Source: JBBAAP01 sp043808305
GTDB taxonomy: Bacteria; Planctomycetota; MHYJ01; JACQXL01
Assembly (NCBI GenBank): GCA_043808305.1
Contig: JAZDFB010000136.1
Location: forward strand, 1-64,000
Length of the DNA stretch: 64,000 nt
Reading direction: 5' to 3'
Positions 27,901 to 35,890 of the stretch are shown here, piece after piece; position 1 is the first letter of the stretch, and each line of letters begins with the position of its first letter. The notes beneath the pieces were generated by a model, which saw only the letters and a program-made list of their open reading frames with translations, was not told the DNA's origin and made no database searches. The position numbers and the translations under genes are program-made.

Positions 27901-28285
27901 CGCGGTGGAACTTTCCACCGGCCCGGGTGCCCCAGTGTGGAATAAGCATATAGAGATTGCCGGCCAGGCGCTCGGCCCGGGCTTCATAAGGAGCGTCCTT
28001 GCACAGGGTGACATAATTTTCAGCGGCTTCAAGCGCCTGGTCGAACAATTGCAGGCGTAGCCTGCAAATGATAAGGCGGTCGCTGATATGGCTCTGCTTT
28101 TTCCGGTCTGTCTCGGTCTTTAACAGGGTTGCGTATAACTCAGCCGCATCCTTGTAGTTCTTATCATCAAAACACTTATCCGCCTTATCCGATTGCGCCC
28201 AGACCATCTCGTTCCAGGGCGCGGCGTGGTTAAATATAAAACATATTCCTATCAACCCGATTAAGACTAAGTATTTCTTTATCAT
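21911..28285 (-). CDS. Bacterial alpha-2-macroglobulin family protein
   Basis: This 2124-residue secreted protein belongs to the alpha-2-macroglobulin (YfhM-like) family, which traps proteases. A signal peptide (MIKKYLVLIGLIGICFIF, cleavage near VWAQ) precedes a TPR-like region at about 25-130, then MG-type beta domains. YPYGCTEQTMSR near residue 1588 is the thioester site (Cys and Gln as in CxEQ), opening the all-helical thioester domain (IANMQNSDGGWGWWKDDSSSPY). It lacks a lipobox, unlike E. coli YfhM, and is about 470 residues longer. A segment near 840-890 is extremely rich in Trp, Tyr and Gly. The usual PBP1C partner is absent. I chose the ATG at 28285, with AAAGG upstream, over one 30 nt earlier. 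Confidence 0.92.
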   Translation of the reverse strand: MIKKYLVLIGLIGICFIFNHAAPWNEMVWAQSDKADKCFDDKNYKDAAELYATLLKTETDRKKQSHISDRLIICRLRLQLFDQALEAAENYVTLCKDAPYEARAERLAGNLYMLIPHWGTRAGGKFHRAQWSQGIQACSYQYDKKFAVAHMEKARLLYTRYDGDDKALSVLPDDELKNWHNERIECIFDLAGLCSRFGIYENDWSFWYSYWGERDDFTAETAGERDFDEYNSRWQLQRKRPVGLRLDQNGKPVFATAPKNYSEQGSDDQKILYLLREIRELDKTLNHKYIGLSYYRQAMLARTHFGMDRMNSYAGMYYWEGAYPLQKELASYNPWELKDNETITLVGGQIKKIELPPEWNVLELLRIAVGDYAQCGIADEAQYTIGLYYQSRQQYTSALAEYAKLNDASKSSQFGKANTQVERIKASQVMISQTGVQLPGEPAKLQLSYRNASKVWFVARKIDLEGFLNELRGEDIDPDKGMTGFWVLNGWHSYFVNNHNYDNWIYRIVDKYLGNEVIRWTDALKDDGTYRYNQVTLQTPLDKRGAYLVYAYLNEPPADDAKKSGRQALSLGNSRAVVVLADLAMVEKQTSQGKLYFICDARTGAPVPEAKVDVLEVWHTWDDKGRKSVYHKTMHNLLADKDGIALLNRTNQNSQLHVLVKSGDGRLAWSGMSYWYQYHPSGIKSGLFAYCITDRPVYRPEQTVRFKVWLRQMNNGILQNQPNRQAYIEIYDQRGNKVYNVAKQSDQYGGLDGDFTLGAEPTLGVYRIQISSSHYIGGQNFRVEEYKKPEFEVTVEPGKTHAKLGDEVTAVIKAAYYFGGAVTDATVKYKVFRQEYTHNYYFPGEWDWLYGAGYGYGWYEYPWMPWWGRMRCCWSPPWWWWGCYGGNAPNPVRELVQQGESNIGSDGTVKVKIDTAPALRDHPDRDHLYVVEAEVRDASRRVIVGSGSVKVTRQSYYAFVQPDRGYYNPGEEMLIRVRCLTPDNKPIQAEGLITVSSVVFGGPDNTHIEESELKSWKASTDENGLLEFRMRYEKSGQLKIKFAAPDAWGKTVEGYGLVWFCGRDFDGSLYRFNNLEVITDKRTYQPGETAHLMINTKNAGSYVLFSDDVDNNHLLSWRLLHLPNKNIIVDIPITREHQPNFFVEATTVADARVHQQSQRICVPPENGIIKLTVATDKSKYKPGEQANVNVTALTLDGKPAQAQVTLSAFDKSVLYIQPEYTPPIAGFFHGRVRQHYVQMTTNLTEQFSAEGYLYRPFEQLDPYPNAWWGIWRPTVRDWRSVTDDEFNELAKEGGVCDTMSVGGSRKMKDGLEMTKSEADGAPLSPAKPGDGPAESKAPSASPEFVEAEVRQKFADTALWLTTLTTGQTGTATASFTMPENLTTWKINAWGMTAETKVGQNDTSVVTTKNLLVRLQAPRFFMEYDEVVISANIHNYLAKDKTARVSLSYPAELMQISGEPKAVMDSGKAPQSSLTADGIEVKVPSGGAVRVDWRVKVIKEGQAKITVKALTDEESDAMQMAFPVLVHGMTKQIATTGSMRPDDTDKTAAVEFTVPAKRRPELTRLEVQYAPSLVGAMMDALPYCIYYPYGCTEQTMSRLVPCLLTRKTLQNMGIKLEDVKGIRGRMDEIRRINKGENMHLYCDSPIFDSAELGKIIKEGLARIANMQNSDGGWGWWKDDSSSPYLTGYVLYALCTAQECDEQVDENMISRGMNYLKNYEVQEMRETYWSTSSTHAFAAYVLSLKKIKAVYQPAKEDKRSGDLIERLFADRDKLELYGKSLLAMVQANLNDKERSQLVLQNIMQYKEENTETQVAWFRTAERGWWYWWNSDIETNAMILRAMVKIDPKNDTAPKLVKWLLNNRRNGYYWDSTRDTTMCVAAMSDFVTASGEGKPDFTLTLDLDNGAVVKSVKINKDNFFTYDNTFVVEGVSLGDGKHTLKIAKSGPGALYFNTYLSYFTKEEYITAAGHELKVDRVYYKLVQIPYEVTVEDSKGNNITEKRLRYERVPVKDGDAIKSGDVVQVELKVQSDNDYTYLCLEDMKPAGYEPVDVRSGGKGQEGFWSYMELRDEKTVFFLGTIGQGEHLMRYRLRAEIPGIFHALPTIIYGMYAPKLRANGNENIMKVVD

Positions 28286-28685
28286 ATTCTTGCCTTTCCT
28301 TGTTAATATAAACAATAGCTCCTCTATAATATTAGAGCATTAAATACCGTAAATTTGTTGAAAAATCCTATATTTTAGTGAAAAAATATTTTGCGTATTA
28401 GGACATATCAGGGATTCCAGTTATGACAAAAACATCATTCTTAATTACTCCGGCATTATGGTATATCCCGCTAAGGCTGTCAATAGTAATTTATCCGAAA
28501 CAAGCCGGTTCTTAGCGATACTTAATTTTTCGCGGTTTTTGTTTGACTCGCGGTAAGCCATTTAGTAATATTTCTACGATTAGAATAAATTAATCATTAA
28601 GCGGATTGAGCGGATGAACGCCATAAGGACGCCATTTGGCTGAGAATTTAATCCGTTTAACCTGCTTAATTAGAAAGGTGATTAT
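28286..28685. other. 400-nt divergent intergenic region
   Basis: This AT-rich region separates the macroglobulin and thiolase-like genes. It contains a good promoter for the plus strand (28543-28571). Close to the thiolase start are sequences resembling a common dispersed phrase, AATCCGTTTAACCTGCTTAA. I see no gene or structured RNA. Confidence 0.5.
28543..28571 (+). promoter_or_regulatory. Sigma-70-type promoter for the thiolase/DUF35 operon
   Basis: TTGACT (28543-28548) and TAATAT (28566-28571) are separated by 17 nt, the optimal spacer. The thiolase-like ATG lies 115 nt downstream, with AGAAAGGTG as ribosome site. This is prediction from consensus only. Confidence 0.45.
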
Positions 28686-30017
28686 ATGGAAAAACAGAAA
28701 AGGGCGCGGGATGTTTATTTTATATCAGGCGGCATCAGCAAGTTTGCCAAGGCCCGGCCTGACGTAACCTTCCAACCGATGGTTAAGGAGGCTTATGATT
28801 ACGCGCTGAAGGATATCGGGCTGGAAAACAAGCAAGCGCTTAAGGTTTTTGACGGAAGCGTGGCTTCGTATTTTTCGGACCACTTCCAGCGCCAGTTGAT
28901 GTCAGGTATCATGGTCCAGGATTACCTGGGACTGTGCCCTTTGCCCAGCCACCGGATTGAAGCCGGCGGCGCTACCGGCGGCGTTTGCTTCCAGGAGGCA
29001 TACAAGAATATCGCCTCCGGCGAGATGGAGGCCTGCGTGGCTTACGGGTTTGAAACTATGTCCCACGTCAATACCTGGAAAGGCAATGAGTTTATCGCCC
29101 TGGCATCTGACGTCAGCTTTGATTACCCGGTAGGCGGGTTTTATTCGGGTTATTACGCCATGATGGTGGCGCGCCATATGAAGGAGTTCGGCACCACCGT
29201 GGAACAAATGGCGCACGTGTCGGTCAAGAACCATATTAACGCCTTCCACAATAAATACGCCCAGAAACGCAGACGCCTGACGATTGCCGACGTGCGCAAT
29301 TCGGAAATGGTGGCCTGGCCGCTGACTATGCTGGATATCTGCGTGATGAGCGACGGCGCCGCGGTCTGCATCCTGGCCAGCGAAGAAGGCGTGGAACGCA
29401 TCAGGAAAGTTACCGGCAAGACGCCAAAACTGACCAAGGTGGCCGGCATCGGCCGGGGAACCGACGCGATGCGCATGGCTGACCGGCCGCATAAGAACGT
29501 GATACTTCTGCCTCACGAAAAAGCATCTGATTATAAAGGGCTGAAATACCCGGGCGTCCACTCATTCCGGGCCGGACGGATGGCTTCCAAGCTGGCTTAC
29601 GAGAGGGCCGGCATTACCAACCCGCTGAAAGAGATAGATTTTGTGGAACTTCACGACGCCTACACTTCGTCTGAAATACAGACCTACGAGGATATGGGCT
29701 TGTGCAAATACGGCGACGGCGGCAAGTTCGTGGAATCCGGGGCGCCGTTTATGCCCAATATTGATTACGGCCTTGGTAAACTGCCCCGCCAGGGCGAGGT
29801 ACCGGTCAATCCGTCAGGCGGCTTGATTGCCTGCGGACATCCGGTCGGTGCCACCGGCCTGATGCAGGCCGTATTCGCACTGTGGCAACTGCAAGGTTCC
29901 ATCAAAAAACACCTGGGCGACGATACTATCCAGGTTAAAGATGCCAAGCGCGGCGCAACCCACAGCCATGCCGGCACCGGCACTTATGTCAGTGTTTCCA
30001 TATTAGAAAAAGCATAG
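28686..30017 (+). CDS. Thiolase-like (SCP2-type) protein lacking the nucleophilic cysteine
   Basis: This 443-residue thiolase-superfamily protein retains the HDA-type motif FVELHDAYTSSEI, GHPVGATGL with the catalytic His, and a C-terminal THSHAGTGTYV. At the acyl-enzyme site, thiolases have Cys 14 residues before the I-x-x-G of the following helix. Here the register falls on Gly95 in IEAGGATGGVCFQEAYKNIASG; the nearby Cys101 is out of place. It therefore cannot follow the standard ping-pong thiolase mechanism. The next gene, 16 nt downstream, encodes a DUF35 zinc-ribbon/OB protein, the partner of SCP2-type thiolases in archaeal HMG-CoA synthesis and in benzylsuccinate degradation. Decarboxylation, acyl transfer or scaffolding are possible; the substrate is unknown. 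Confidence 0.87.
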   Translation: MEKQKRARDVYFISGGISKFAKARPDVTFQPMVKEAYDYALKDIGLENKQALKVFDGSVASYFSDHFQRQLMSGIMVQDYLGLCPLPSHRIEAGGATGGVCFQEAYKNIASGEMEACVAYGFETMSHVNTWKGNEFIALASDVSFDYPVGGFYSGYYAMMVARHMKEFGTTVEQMAHVSVKNHINAFHNKYAQKRRRLTIADVRNSEMVAWPLTMLDICVMSDGAAVCILASEEGVERIRKVTGKTPKLTKVAGIGRGTDAMRMADRPHKNVILLPHEKASDYKGLKYPGVHSFRAGRMASKLAYERAGITNPLKEIDFVELHDAYTSSEIQTYEDMGLCKYGDGGKFVESGAPFMPNIDYGLGKLPRQGEVPVNPSGGLIACGHPVGATGLMQAVFALWQLQGSIKKHLGDDTIQVKDAKRGATHSHAGTGTYVSVSILEKA

Positions 30018-30033
30018 ATAAGGAGAATTATTT

Positions 30034-30594
30034 ATGACCAGACAAGCTTGTCAGGAAAAACTAAAACAGCCGCAAAGAACTAAGCTCCCCGAGACCGATG
30101 ACGGCACGATACTCTTCCGCGTGCCGTTTCCCAAGGATATGAAGGACCTCCATAATATGTCGCCCATCATTATTAAACAGCCATATAGTATCGACTACAT
30201 CCACAGTTACGGGCAGGACTCGCCCTTTTTTGCCGGGCTGGCCAACGGCAAGCTGCTTGGAACCAAATGCCCGAAGTGCGGTTACGCCTACGGCACGCCC
30301 AAAGGGCACTGCGTGGAATGCGGCACCCGGTGCGAGTGGTTTGAACTGCCCCCGATCGGACGGGTGCATACTTTTACGGTTTGCCACTTCGGCAGTGAGG
30401 AATTCCTTAAGGATACGCCTTACGTGCTGGCATTGATAGAGTGGGATAAGGTGGATACGCTGTTCTTAACGCGGTTGGTCGGCTTAGACGCATCCAATCC
30501 GTCTCTGGATTGGGTCGGGATGAAGGTCCGGGCCCAGTTCAAGCGCAACGCCAAGTTCCGCCCGACTGACGTTTACTTCGTGCCCGAGGAATAA
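30034..30594 (+). CDS. DUF35 zinc-ribbon OB-fold acyl-CoA partner protein
   Basis: This 186-residue protein has a rubredoxin-like zinc ribbon, CPKCGYAYGTPKGHCVECGTRCEW, at about residues 86-110, followed by an OB-fold (GRVHTFTVCHFGSEEF ... PYVLALIEWD ... VRAQFKR). Such DUF35 proteins bind CoA substrates and bridge thiolase with a downstream enzyme. About 60 N-terminal residues precede the ribbon, more than in many relatives. The gene follows the thiolase-like gene by 16 nt and its stop lies 4 nt from the stop of the convergent deiminase-like gene. Confidence 0.88.
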   Translation: MTRQACQEKLKQPQRTKLPETDDGTILFRVPFPKDMKDLHNMSPIIIKQPYSIDYIHSYGQDSPFFAGLANGKLLGTKCPKCGYAYGTPKGHCVECGTRCEWFELPPIGRVHTFTVCHFGSEEFLKDTPYVLALIEWDKVDTLFLTRLVGLDASNPSLDWVGMKVRAQFKRNAKFRPTDVYFVPEE

Positions 30595-30598
30595 TTGA

Positions 30599-31531
30599 TT
30601 ATTTAGCACGGTCCAGCGGGCAGGTCATGCAGTGCGGGCCGCCTTTGCCTTTTATCAGCTCCGAGCCGGGGAAGGTTATGACTTGGCCGCCGCGCTTGCG
30701 GACTTCTTTCTCCACCCGGTCGTTGCCTTCGTAACCGACCAACTTCCGCGGGCCGACCTGGATATAGTTAGCCGCGCATCGCGCGCCTTCTTGGTAACTG
30801 ATATTAATAATTTCAAACCCCTTTGCCTCCAGATAATCTATAAACCAGGTGTATTCGGGTTTCTTATCCTTGCTATTATAAACCACGCAGGGATAACGGT
30901 TGAGGTATTCTTTGTTGGCAATAACCAAATCCCTGTCTACCGGAAGAAACAGGCCGTCTATATGGATAACGCCCTCGGGGAGCATCACTACGACTAACTC
31001 GTTCACCTGTTTTCCCAGAACGAACTTCTTCATCTTGGCAAAAGCCGCCTCGTTAGCCCTATCGCAGAATCCGACGACCAGAGTTTTATCAGTTATAAAC
31101 TCCACACCGCCGCCTTCCAGGATGCCGTCCGGCGCAATCTCGCCTAAAACCGGGATATGCAATTTCTCCGCCACCCGCCTGACCAGCCAGGCATCCCATT
31201 TCCGGCCCTTTGCCTGCATAGACATCAGGATCAAGCCTTTGCCTATCATCACTGACAGGTCGCGGGTAAACATCACATTAGGCCGCTTGGTAATATATCC
31301 TTGAGCCTGCTTGTCATATTTAAGTATCTCGCCTATCAGCACCGGCTCGACCTGGCAACTTCTCAACGCTTTCAGAAACCGGTCGTATTGGAATTGAAAT
31401 TTATCTGTATTGACAGCCGACTTGAACCCGAAGAACCGGGCATTGACGTTGGTAACGGTTTTGATTTCATCACCCGGCCGGTGCATCAGGACCTTCTTGA
31501 GCGGTGCGTAGCTGTTAAATATATGATACAT
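30599..31531 (-). CDS. Arginine deiminase-superfamily protein
   Basis: This 310-residue guanidino-group-modifying enzyme of the arginine deiminase/dimethylarginine hydrolase fold carries PNVMFTRDLSVMIGKG (substrate-binding FTRD), ILEGGGVEF (catalytic Glu), VIHIDGLF (catalytic His) and the C-terminal nucleophile GGPHCMTCPL. The Asp usual in EGGD is Gly here, so substrate preference may differ from true arginine deiminase, which is also about 100 residues longer. Cytoplasmic; no signal peptide. It reads on the opposite strand to the thiolase pair and the same strand as the acyl-CoA dehydratase activase upstream, with 118 nt between. Confidence 0.85.
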   Translation of the reverse strand: MYHIFNSYAPLKKVLMHRPGDEIKTVTNVNARFFGFKSAVNTDKFQFQYDRFLKALRSCQVEPVLIGEILKYDKQAQGYITKRPNVMFTRDLSVMIGKGLILMSMQAKGRKWDAWLVRRVAEKLHIPVLGEIAPDGILEGGGVEFITDKTLVVGFCDRANEAAFAKMKKFVLGKQVNELVVVMLPEGVIHIDGLFLPVDRDLVIANKEYLNRYPCVVYNSKDKKPEYTWFIDYLEAKGFEIINISYQEGARCAANYIQVGPRKLVGYEGNDRVEKEVRKRGGQVITFPGSELIKGKGGPHCMTCPLDRAK

Positions 31532-31543
31532 ACATTTTCACCG

Positions 31544-31583
31544 CAGAGACGTTCACCCCATTAGAGGCGCTCCTCTAACGGGG
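31544..31583. repeat. Dispersed repeat with strong hairpin, copy A
   Basis: CCCCATTAGAGG and CCTCTAACGGGG form a 12-position stem with one mismatch and loop CGCT (31556-31583). Read on the minus strand, the region CGCCTCTAATGGGGTGAA plus GTCTCTG matches 56260-56285 at nearly every base. It lies between the activase stop and the deiminase start. Nearby text such as TCTCTGTGTCTTTGTGG belongs to a phrase widely scattered in environmental genomes. Confidence 0.55.
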
Positions 31584-31649
31584 CAAGAAGACCGCAAAGG
31601 TTTAATTTATAATTTATTTCCTATGTATTCTCTGTGTCTTTGTGGTTAA

Positions 31650-34600
31650 TTATTTTTGCATAGTTTCGCGCGTTTGAGCCACGAAGGCATCCAGGCGCAT
31701 CTCTTCACCCGGATGTTTGGAACCGTCCACGGTCAGGGTCAATACCGGAATATTATCGTGGTTTGATTTGAATTGTTTGAGCAGCGCATCCACAACTGTG
31801 CCGGGCATACAGCCGAATGGTATGACGTTAAGGATGCCGTTGTAACCGGCGTGGACATACTCAACGGCCCGGCCCATGCTCAGGATTGCCTCGCCCAGAA
31901 GCGCCGGGTTGATATACGGCCGGCCGTATTCTATCACCTCATCGGTAGACGATTCAAGGTAGAAATTCTTTATCCGGCCCGAGAAGTGCTTGCGGATATC
32001 GTTGGCATAGCGTTCCTGGAAGAACTGGGTCAATTTCTGTCGTATCAAATTGACAAATTCACCTTCGCGCTTGTAATCATCGTGGCGCAGGTAGTCAATA
32101 TAATCCAGCCATTCCTCGAAGGGCGGAAGCGTCACTTCGGCACCGTAGCTTTCCAGTTGCCTGATTACATAGTTGTTGGTAAACGGATTACTCCGGACGT
32201 ATATCTCACCGATGACGCCGATCTTGGGCCTGAGCCTGGAACGGTCAACCTTGATGGCGCTGAACCGCTCGGCCAGCTCTTTGGCCAGAGTTTCTATGCT
32301 CTGCCAGTTTTCTATGGCGTTTACTACTTTATCCAATGATTCCTGATAAATTTTATTTGTCTCGCCTTTGTTGACTTCGTAAGGACGGGTCTCGCGGGAT
32401 ATCTTCTGTAACAGGTCAGTCAATATCATACCCTGCCAGACGGCCTTTTTGAACTTGGTCGAGCCGATGGCGGCCATATCGTTGTGGTAGTTGGATGTCT
32501 GGTCGAAAAGGACCAGCGGCACATCATTGAGCCCGATTTCATCAAGCACCATCCGATGGAGCTTGTTATACTGCCCGAACCGGCAGGGACCGTTGGCCGA
32601 AGGCATAAAGAATGCGCTCTTACCAGGCTGGAAATCCGAAGCACGGGTTTTTTTGATGATATCACCGGTGGTGATAATGCTCGGGTAGCACTCCTTACCG
32701 GTGGTATACTTACGGCCGATGGTCAGGCTTTCGTCATCCGAAACCGGCAGGCCTTGGGCTTTTACGCCGCAGGCGCGCATGGCCGCGGCAATGATGAACC
32801 CGTGGTCATCCATATACGGGATGTAAATGGTCCGCCCGCCCTGCTCAGCAAACGAGGATAAAAACGGCGTAGCCGAAACCGGTTCCGGCCGGGCCATATT
32901 GGACGCGCCCCTGATGGTATCCAGAAACGCCTCGCACCGGGTAAGCATACCTACGTCGGCGGTATGTTCATCTATCTCAAGTATCAGGTAAGGCTTGCCG
33001 GCCATTTCCTTGTCAAAGAACTTGAGAACATACGAATCCGGACCGCAGCTGAAGTTGGTCAGGTAGACGCCAAAAAGCCTGGGGTCACGGGCTACCAGCC
33101 GGGCCGCGGCCAGTATCTTCTGGCCGGAGCGCCAGTACATATAAGGATAATCAGCCCCGATTTCCTTGCCTAAATTAGCCAGCGGCAAAAAATCTATTGG
33201 TATCGCCTGCATACCCAACTGCCTGATTTTTTCCGGAAGACCCAGGTTCAACCCGGAGTCATAAGCGTTGTATGAACGTGTCAGTATCACCAGAGCTTTT
33301 TCATCGGGCTTGAGGTTATCCATAATCTCCTTGCCCCGCTGGGCCTGCCACTGGTGAAATTTCTTCTGGGTATCAAACGCCGTTTCCACGGCTTTGCTTA
33401 TCAGGGTGCTATTTTTTATCCCAATTTTTAACGCCATCTTCTTGAGTGTTTTAGCGATTACATTCCTGCCTCGGTCCATATGGAATACCGGGCGGAGCAG
33501 TTTTGCCTTGTATTTGGCGTAATCAATAGAACTGGCAGAGGTATAAGGCAAACCCTGAACGTATGGGCAGTTGTAGGAACGTTCAAAGTCGCTGTTCAAC
33601 GGCGCCATATTTATCTGCATAGGCAGGAATAAATAATCCACTTTGCCCTTTTCCAAGAGGTCCAGGATATGGCCGTGCGCGGTTTTAATCGGAAAACACG
33701 GCTCGGCCAAGACATTTTCAGTGCCCTTCTTGATAATCGAGCGAGTGGTCTCGCTGGAGAGAACCACTTCGCAGCCTAAAGTTCTGAAAAAACTGCTCCA
33801 GAACGGGTACAGGTCAAAGAAAACGGAAACACGGGGAATGCCAACCTTGATGTTACATTTCACTTCAGTATCAGGTTTGCCGACGCTCAGAAACATTCGT
33901 TCCCGTTCTTTGAATAATTGCGGCATCTTAAGCGATGCCCTTTTCTTCTTGGTTTCGGCATCATCGAATTTACCACAACGCGAACCGTAGGCAAGAGTTT
34001 TCCCCGGATCGCCCAAAATGGATTCAAAAATGACCTGATGTATTTCGCAGTTATTGGCGCAATCGGTGCACTCAAACGAGGCGGCCTTGTATTTCCGGTT
34101 CCTGAGGTCAAAGCCCTTAAACTTGCTGGCACCCTTGGTTTCATCTATAGCCAGTATGGCCACGCCAACCGCGCCAAGGATATCGTGGTGCGGCGGGACA
34201 ATAACTTTTTTACCCAGAACCGCTTCGTAAGCCGCCTTGACCCCCCTGTTAAATGCCACACCGCCCTGGAAAAAAATATGGTCGCCTATTTTACGGTTTT
34301 CCACTACTTTGTTAAGATAGTTTTCAACGATGGAATAAGAAAGCCCGCCGATAAGGTTATCCTTGGCCACGCCCTGCTGTTTGTAGTAATTGAGCTGCGA
34401 TTCCATGAAGACCGTGCAACGTTCGCCCAGGGCGCAGGGTTGTTTAGCCGAAAGAGCATTATTGCCGAATTCCTGATCAATCTTTATGCCCAGCTTCTCG
34501 GCCTGCTCTTCCAGGAACGAACCTGTGCCGGCCGCGCAAACCTTATTCATGGTAAAATCAATTATCACGCCCTTGTTAAGGCGGATGTATTTGGAATCCT

Positions 34601-35858
34601 GCCCGCCGATTTCTATAATCGTATCAACATTGATGTCCGTGGATGATGCACCACGGGCGTGGCTGGTAATTTCGTTCTTAATGATGTCGGCGCCGAAAAA
34701 CTCGCCGGTCAGGTATCGCCCGGAGCCGGTCGAACCGGCGCCCTTAATGACGACATAATCGGCTATTTCCTGCCCGACTTCCCACAAACCCTGGCGCACG
34801 GCTTCAATTGGCTTGCCGGCGGTCATTATATATCTCCGGGACAAAACGCTTTTGTTCTTATCTATTACCACTACGTTGGTGCTGATGGAACCGACGTCCA
34901 CACCAATATAAGCATCTATTTTCTTGTCGGCGGTCTTGTAATAAGTATTCGCTTCGACATTAATAGCGTAATCATCTCCTTTGAGCGGAGGCAGTTTCTT
35001 GACATCCAGCTTGCCCTCTCTAATGTATTGTTCTAACTTAGGCTGAACTTGCGTCGCATCAATCCTGGTCTTATAAGTCGCCGCGACCAGAACCGCGCCG
35101 ATAGCTCCCATTAAAGCGAAGTTCCGGGGTATGACTAGGTCTCCCTCAGACAGCCCGAGAACATCGGTAAACGCTTTGACAATGCCTTTATTGGCCGCTA
35201 CACCGCCCTGCAAGCTTATGGTTTTATCAATCCGGACGCTTTTAACAATATTGCTCTTGAAGTTGCGAGCCATGGCATGGCAAAGCCCGGCCATGATATC
35301 GTGCAAAGGAGTGCCGACCTGTTGCAGGTGAATCATATCGGTTTTGGCAAAGACGCTGCACCGGCCGGCGATGCTGGGCGGACGCTGCGATTTAAGCGCC
35401 TCGTCGCCGAAATTCTCTATGGCCACTCCCAGCCGCGATGCTTGCTGGTCCAGGAACGAACCTGTGCCGGCCGCGCAGATGGAATTAGTGGCAAAATCTA
35501 TAATGCGGGTCTTGTTTATCCGGATAAATTTCGAGTCCTCGCCACCAATCTCGATGATACTCTTTACATTCGGATAAAGCGTGCCCGTAGCGGTTGCCTG
35601 CGCGGAGATTTCATTAATGAAGTGAGCCCCGGTCAGTGCAGCAAAGGTTTTGCCGCCCGTGCCCGTCGCTGCTATGAATTCTATGTCGGCCGGATTGTAT
35701 TGTTTAAATAATTCTTTAAAAATAGCATAAACCATTTTGAACGGCTGGCCGTGCGACCGCCGATAATAAGAAATCATCAACTCGGTCGGTTTGGCTGAAT
35801 TTATCAAAACCACTTTGACCGTAACAGAACCGATATCAATCCCCAGATAATATTTCAT
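31650..35858 (-). CDS. Acyl-CoA dehydratase activase fusion (two ATPase modules, DUF2229, HgdB-like)
   Basis: This 1402-residue protein has two tandem BadF/HgdC-type ATPase modules (DIGSVTVKVVLI near 5; GVDVGSISTNVVVID near 320). Each keeps the cysteine pair that holds the [4Fe-4S] cluster: CAAGTG with GRCSVF (about 128 and 166), and CAAGTG with GERCTVF (about 437 and 477). A DUF2229 domain follows, with Cys-rich motifs CTDCANNCEIH and AEPCFPIKTAHG. The C-terminal ~500 residues resemble 2-hydroxyacyl-CoA dehydratase subunits (KECYPSIITTGDI, NGPCRFGQYNKLH, PFGCMPGTVVDAL). It probably drives ATP-dependent low-potential electron transfer, as in 2-hydroxyglutaryl-CoA dehydratase or double-cubane proteins. 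The true substrate is unknown. The gcd genes 14 kb away make a glutamate-type fermentation conceivable. Confidence 0.9.
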   Translation of the reverse strand: MKYYLGIDIGSVTVKVVLINSAKPTELMISYYRRSHGQPFKMVYAIFKELFKQYNPADIEFIAATGTGGKTFAALTGAHFINEISAQATATGTLYPNVKSIIEIGGEDSKFIRINKTRIIDFATNSICAAGTGSFLDQQASRLGVAIENFGDEALKSQRPPSIAGRCSVFAKTDMIHLQQVGTPLHDIMAGLCHAMARNFKSNIVKSVRIDKTISLQGGVAANKGIVKAFTDVLGLSEGDLVIPRNFALMGAIGAVLVAATYKTRIDATQVQPKLEQYIREGKLDVKKLPPLKGDDYAINVEANTYYKTADKKIDAYIGVDVGSISTNVVVIDKNKSVLSRRYIMTAGKPIEAVRQGLWEVGQEIADYVVIKGAGSTGSGRYLTGEFFGADIIKNEITSHARGASSTDINVDTIIEIGGQDSKYIRLNKGVIIDFTMNKVCAAGTGSFLEEQAEKLGIKIDQEFGNNALSAKQPCALGERCTVFMESQLNYYKQQGVAKDNLIGGLSYSIVENYLNKVVENRKIGDHIFFQGGVAFNRGVKAAYEAVLGKKVIVPPHHDILGAVGVAILAIDETKGASKFKGFDLRNRKYKAASFECTDCANNCEIHQVIFESILGDPGKTLAYGSRCGKFDDAETKKKRASLKMPQLFKERERMFLSVGKPDTEVKCNIKVGIPRVSVFFDLYPFWSSFFRTLGCEVVLSSETTRSIIKKGTENVLAEPCFPIKTAHGHILDLLEKGKVDYLFLPMQINMAPLNSDFERSYNCPYVQGLPYTSASSIDYAKYKAKLLRPVFHMDRGRNVIAKTLKKMALKIGIKNSTLISKAVETAFDTQKKFHQWQAQRGKEIMDNLKPDEKALVILTRSYNAYDSGLNLGLPEKIRQLGMQAIPIDFLPLANLGKEIGADYPYMYWRSGQKILAAARLVARDPRLFGVYLTNFSCGPDSYVLKFFDKEMAGKPYLILEIDEHTADVGMLTRCEAFLDTIRGASNMARPEPVSATPFLSSFAEQGGRTIYIPYMDDHGFIIAAAMRACGVKAQGLPVSDDESLTIGRKYTTGKECYPSIITTGDIIKKTRASDFQPGKSAFFMPSANGPCRFGQYNKLHRMVLDEIGLNDVPLVLFDQTSNYHNDMAAIGSTKFKKAVWQGMILTDLLQKISRETRPYEVNKGETNKIYQESLDKVVNAIENWQSIETLAKELAERFSAIKVDRSRLRPKIGVIGEIYVRSNPFTNNYVIRQLESYGAEVTLPPFEEWLDYIDYLRHDDYKREGEFVNLIRQKLTQFFQERYANDIRKHFSGRIKNFYLESSTDEVIEYGRPYINPALLGEAILSMGRAVEYVHAGYNGILNVIPFGCMPGTVVDALLKQFKSNHDNIPVLTLTVDGSKHPGEEMRLDAFVAQTRETMQK

Positions 35859-35890
35859 ATTACAAATTATATATTCCGTATCTTATATTA

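Noticed and set aside
31620..31650. Transposon end from the TCTCTGTGTCTTTGTGG phrase
   Set aside because: No transposase or target duplication is visible; only a common dispersed phrase is present.
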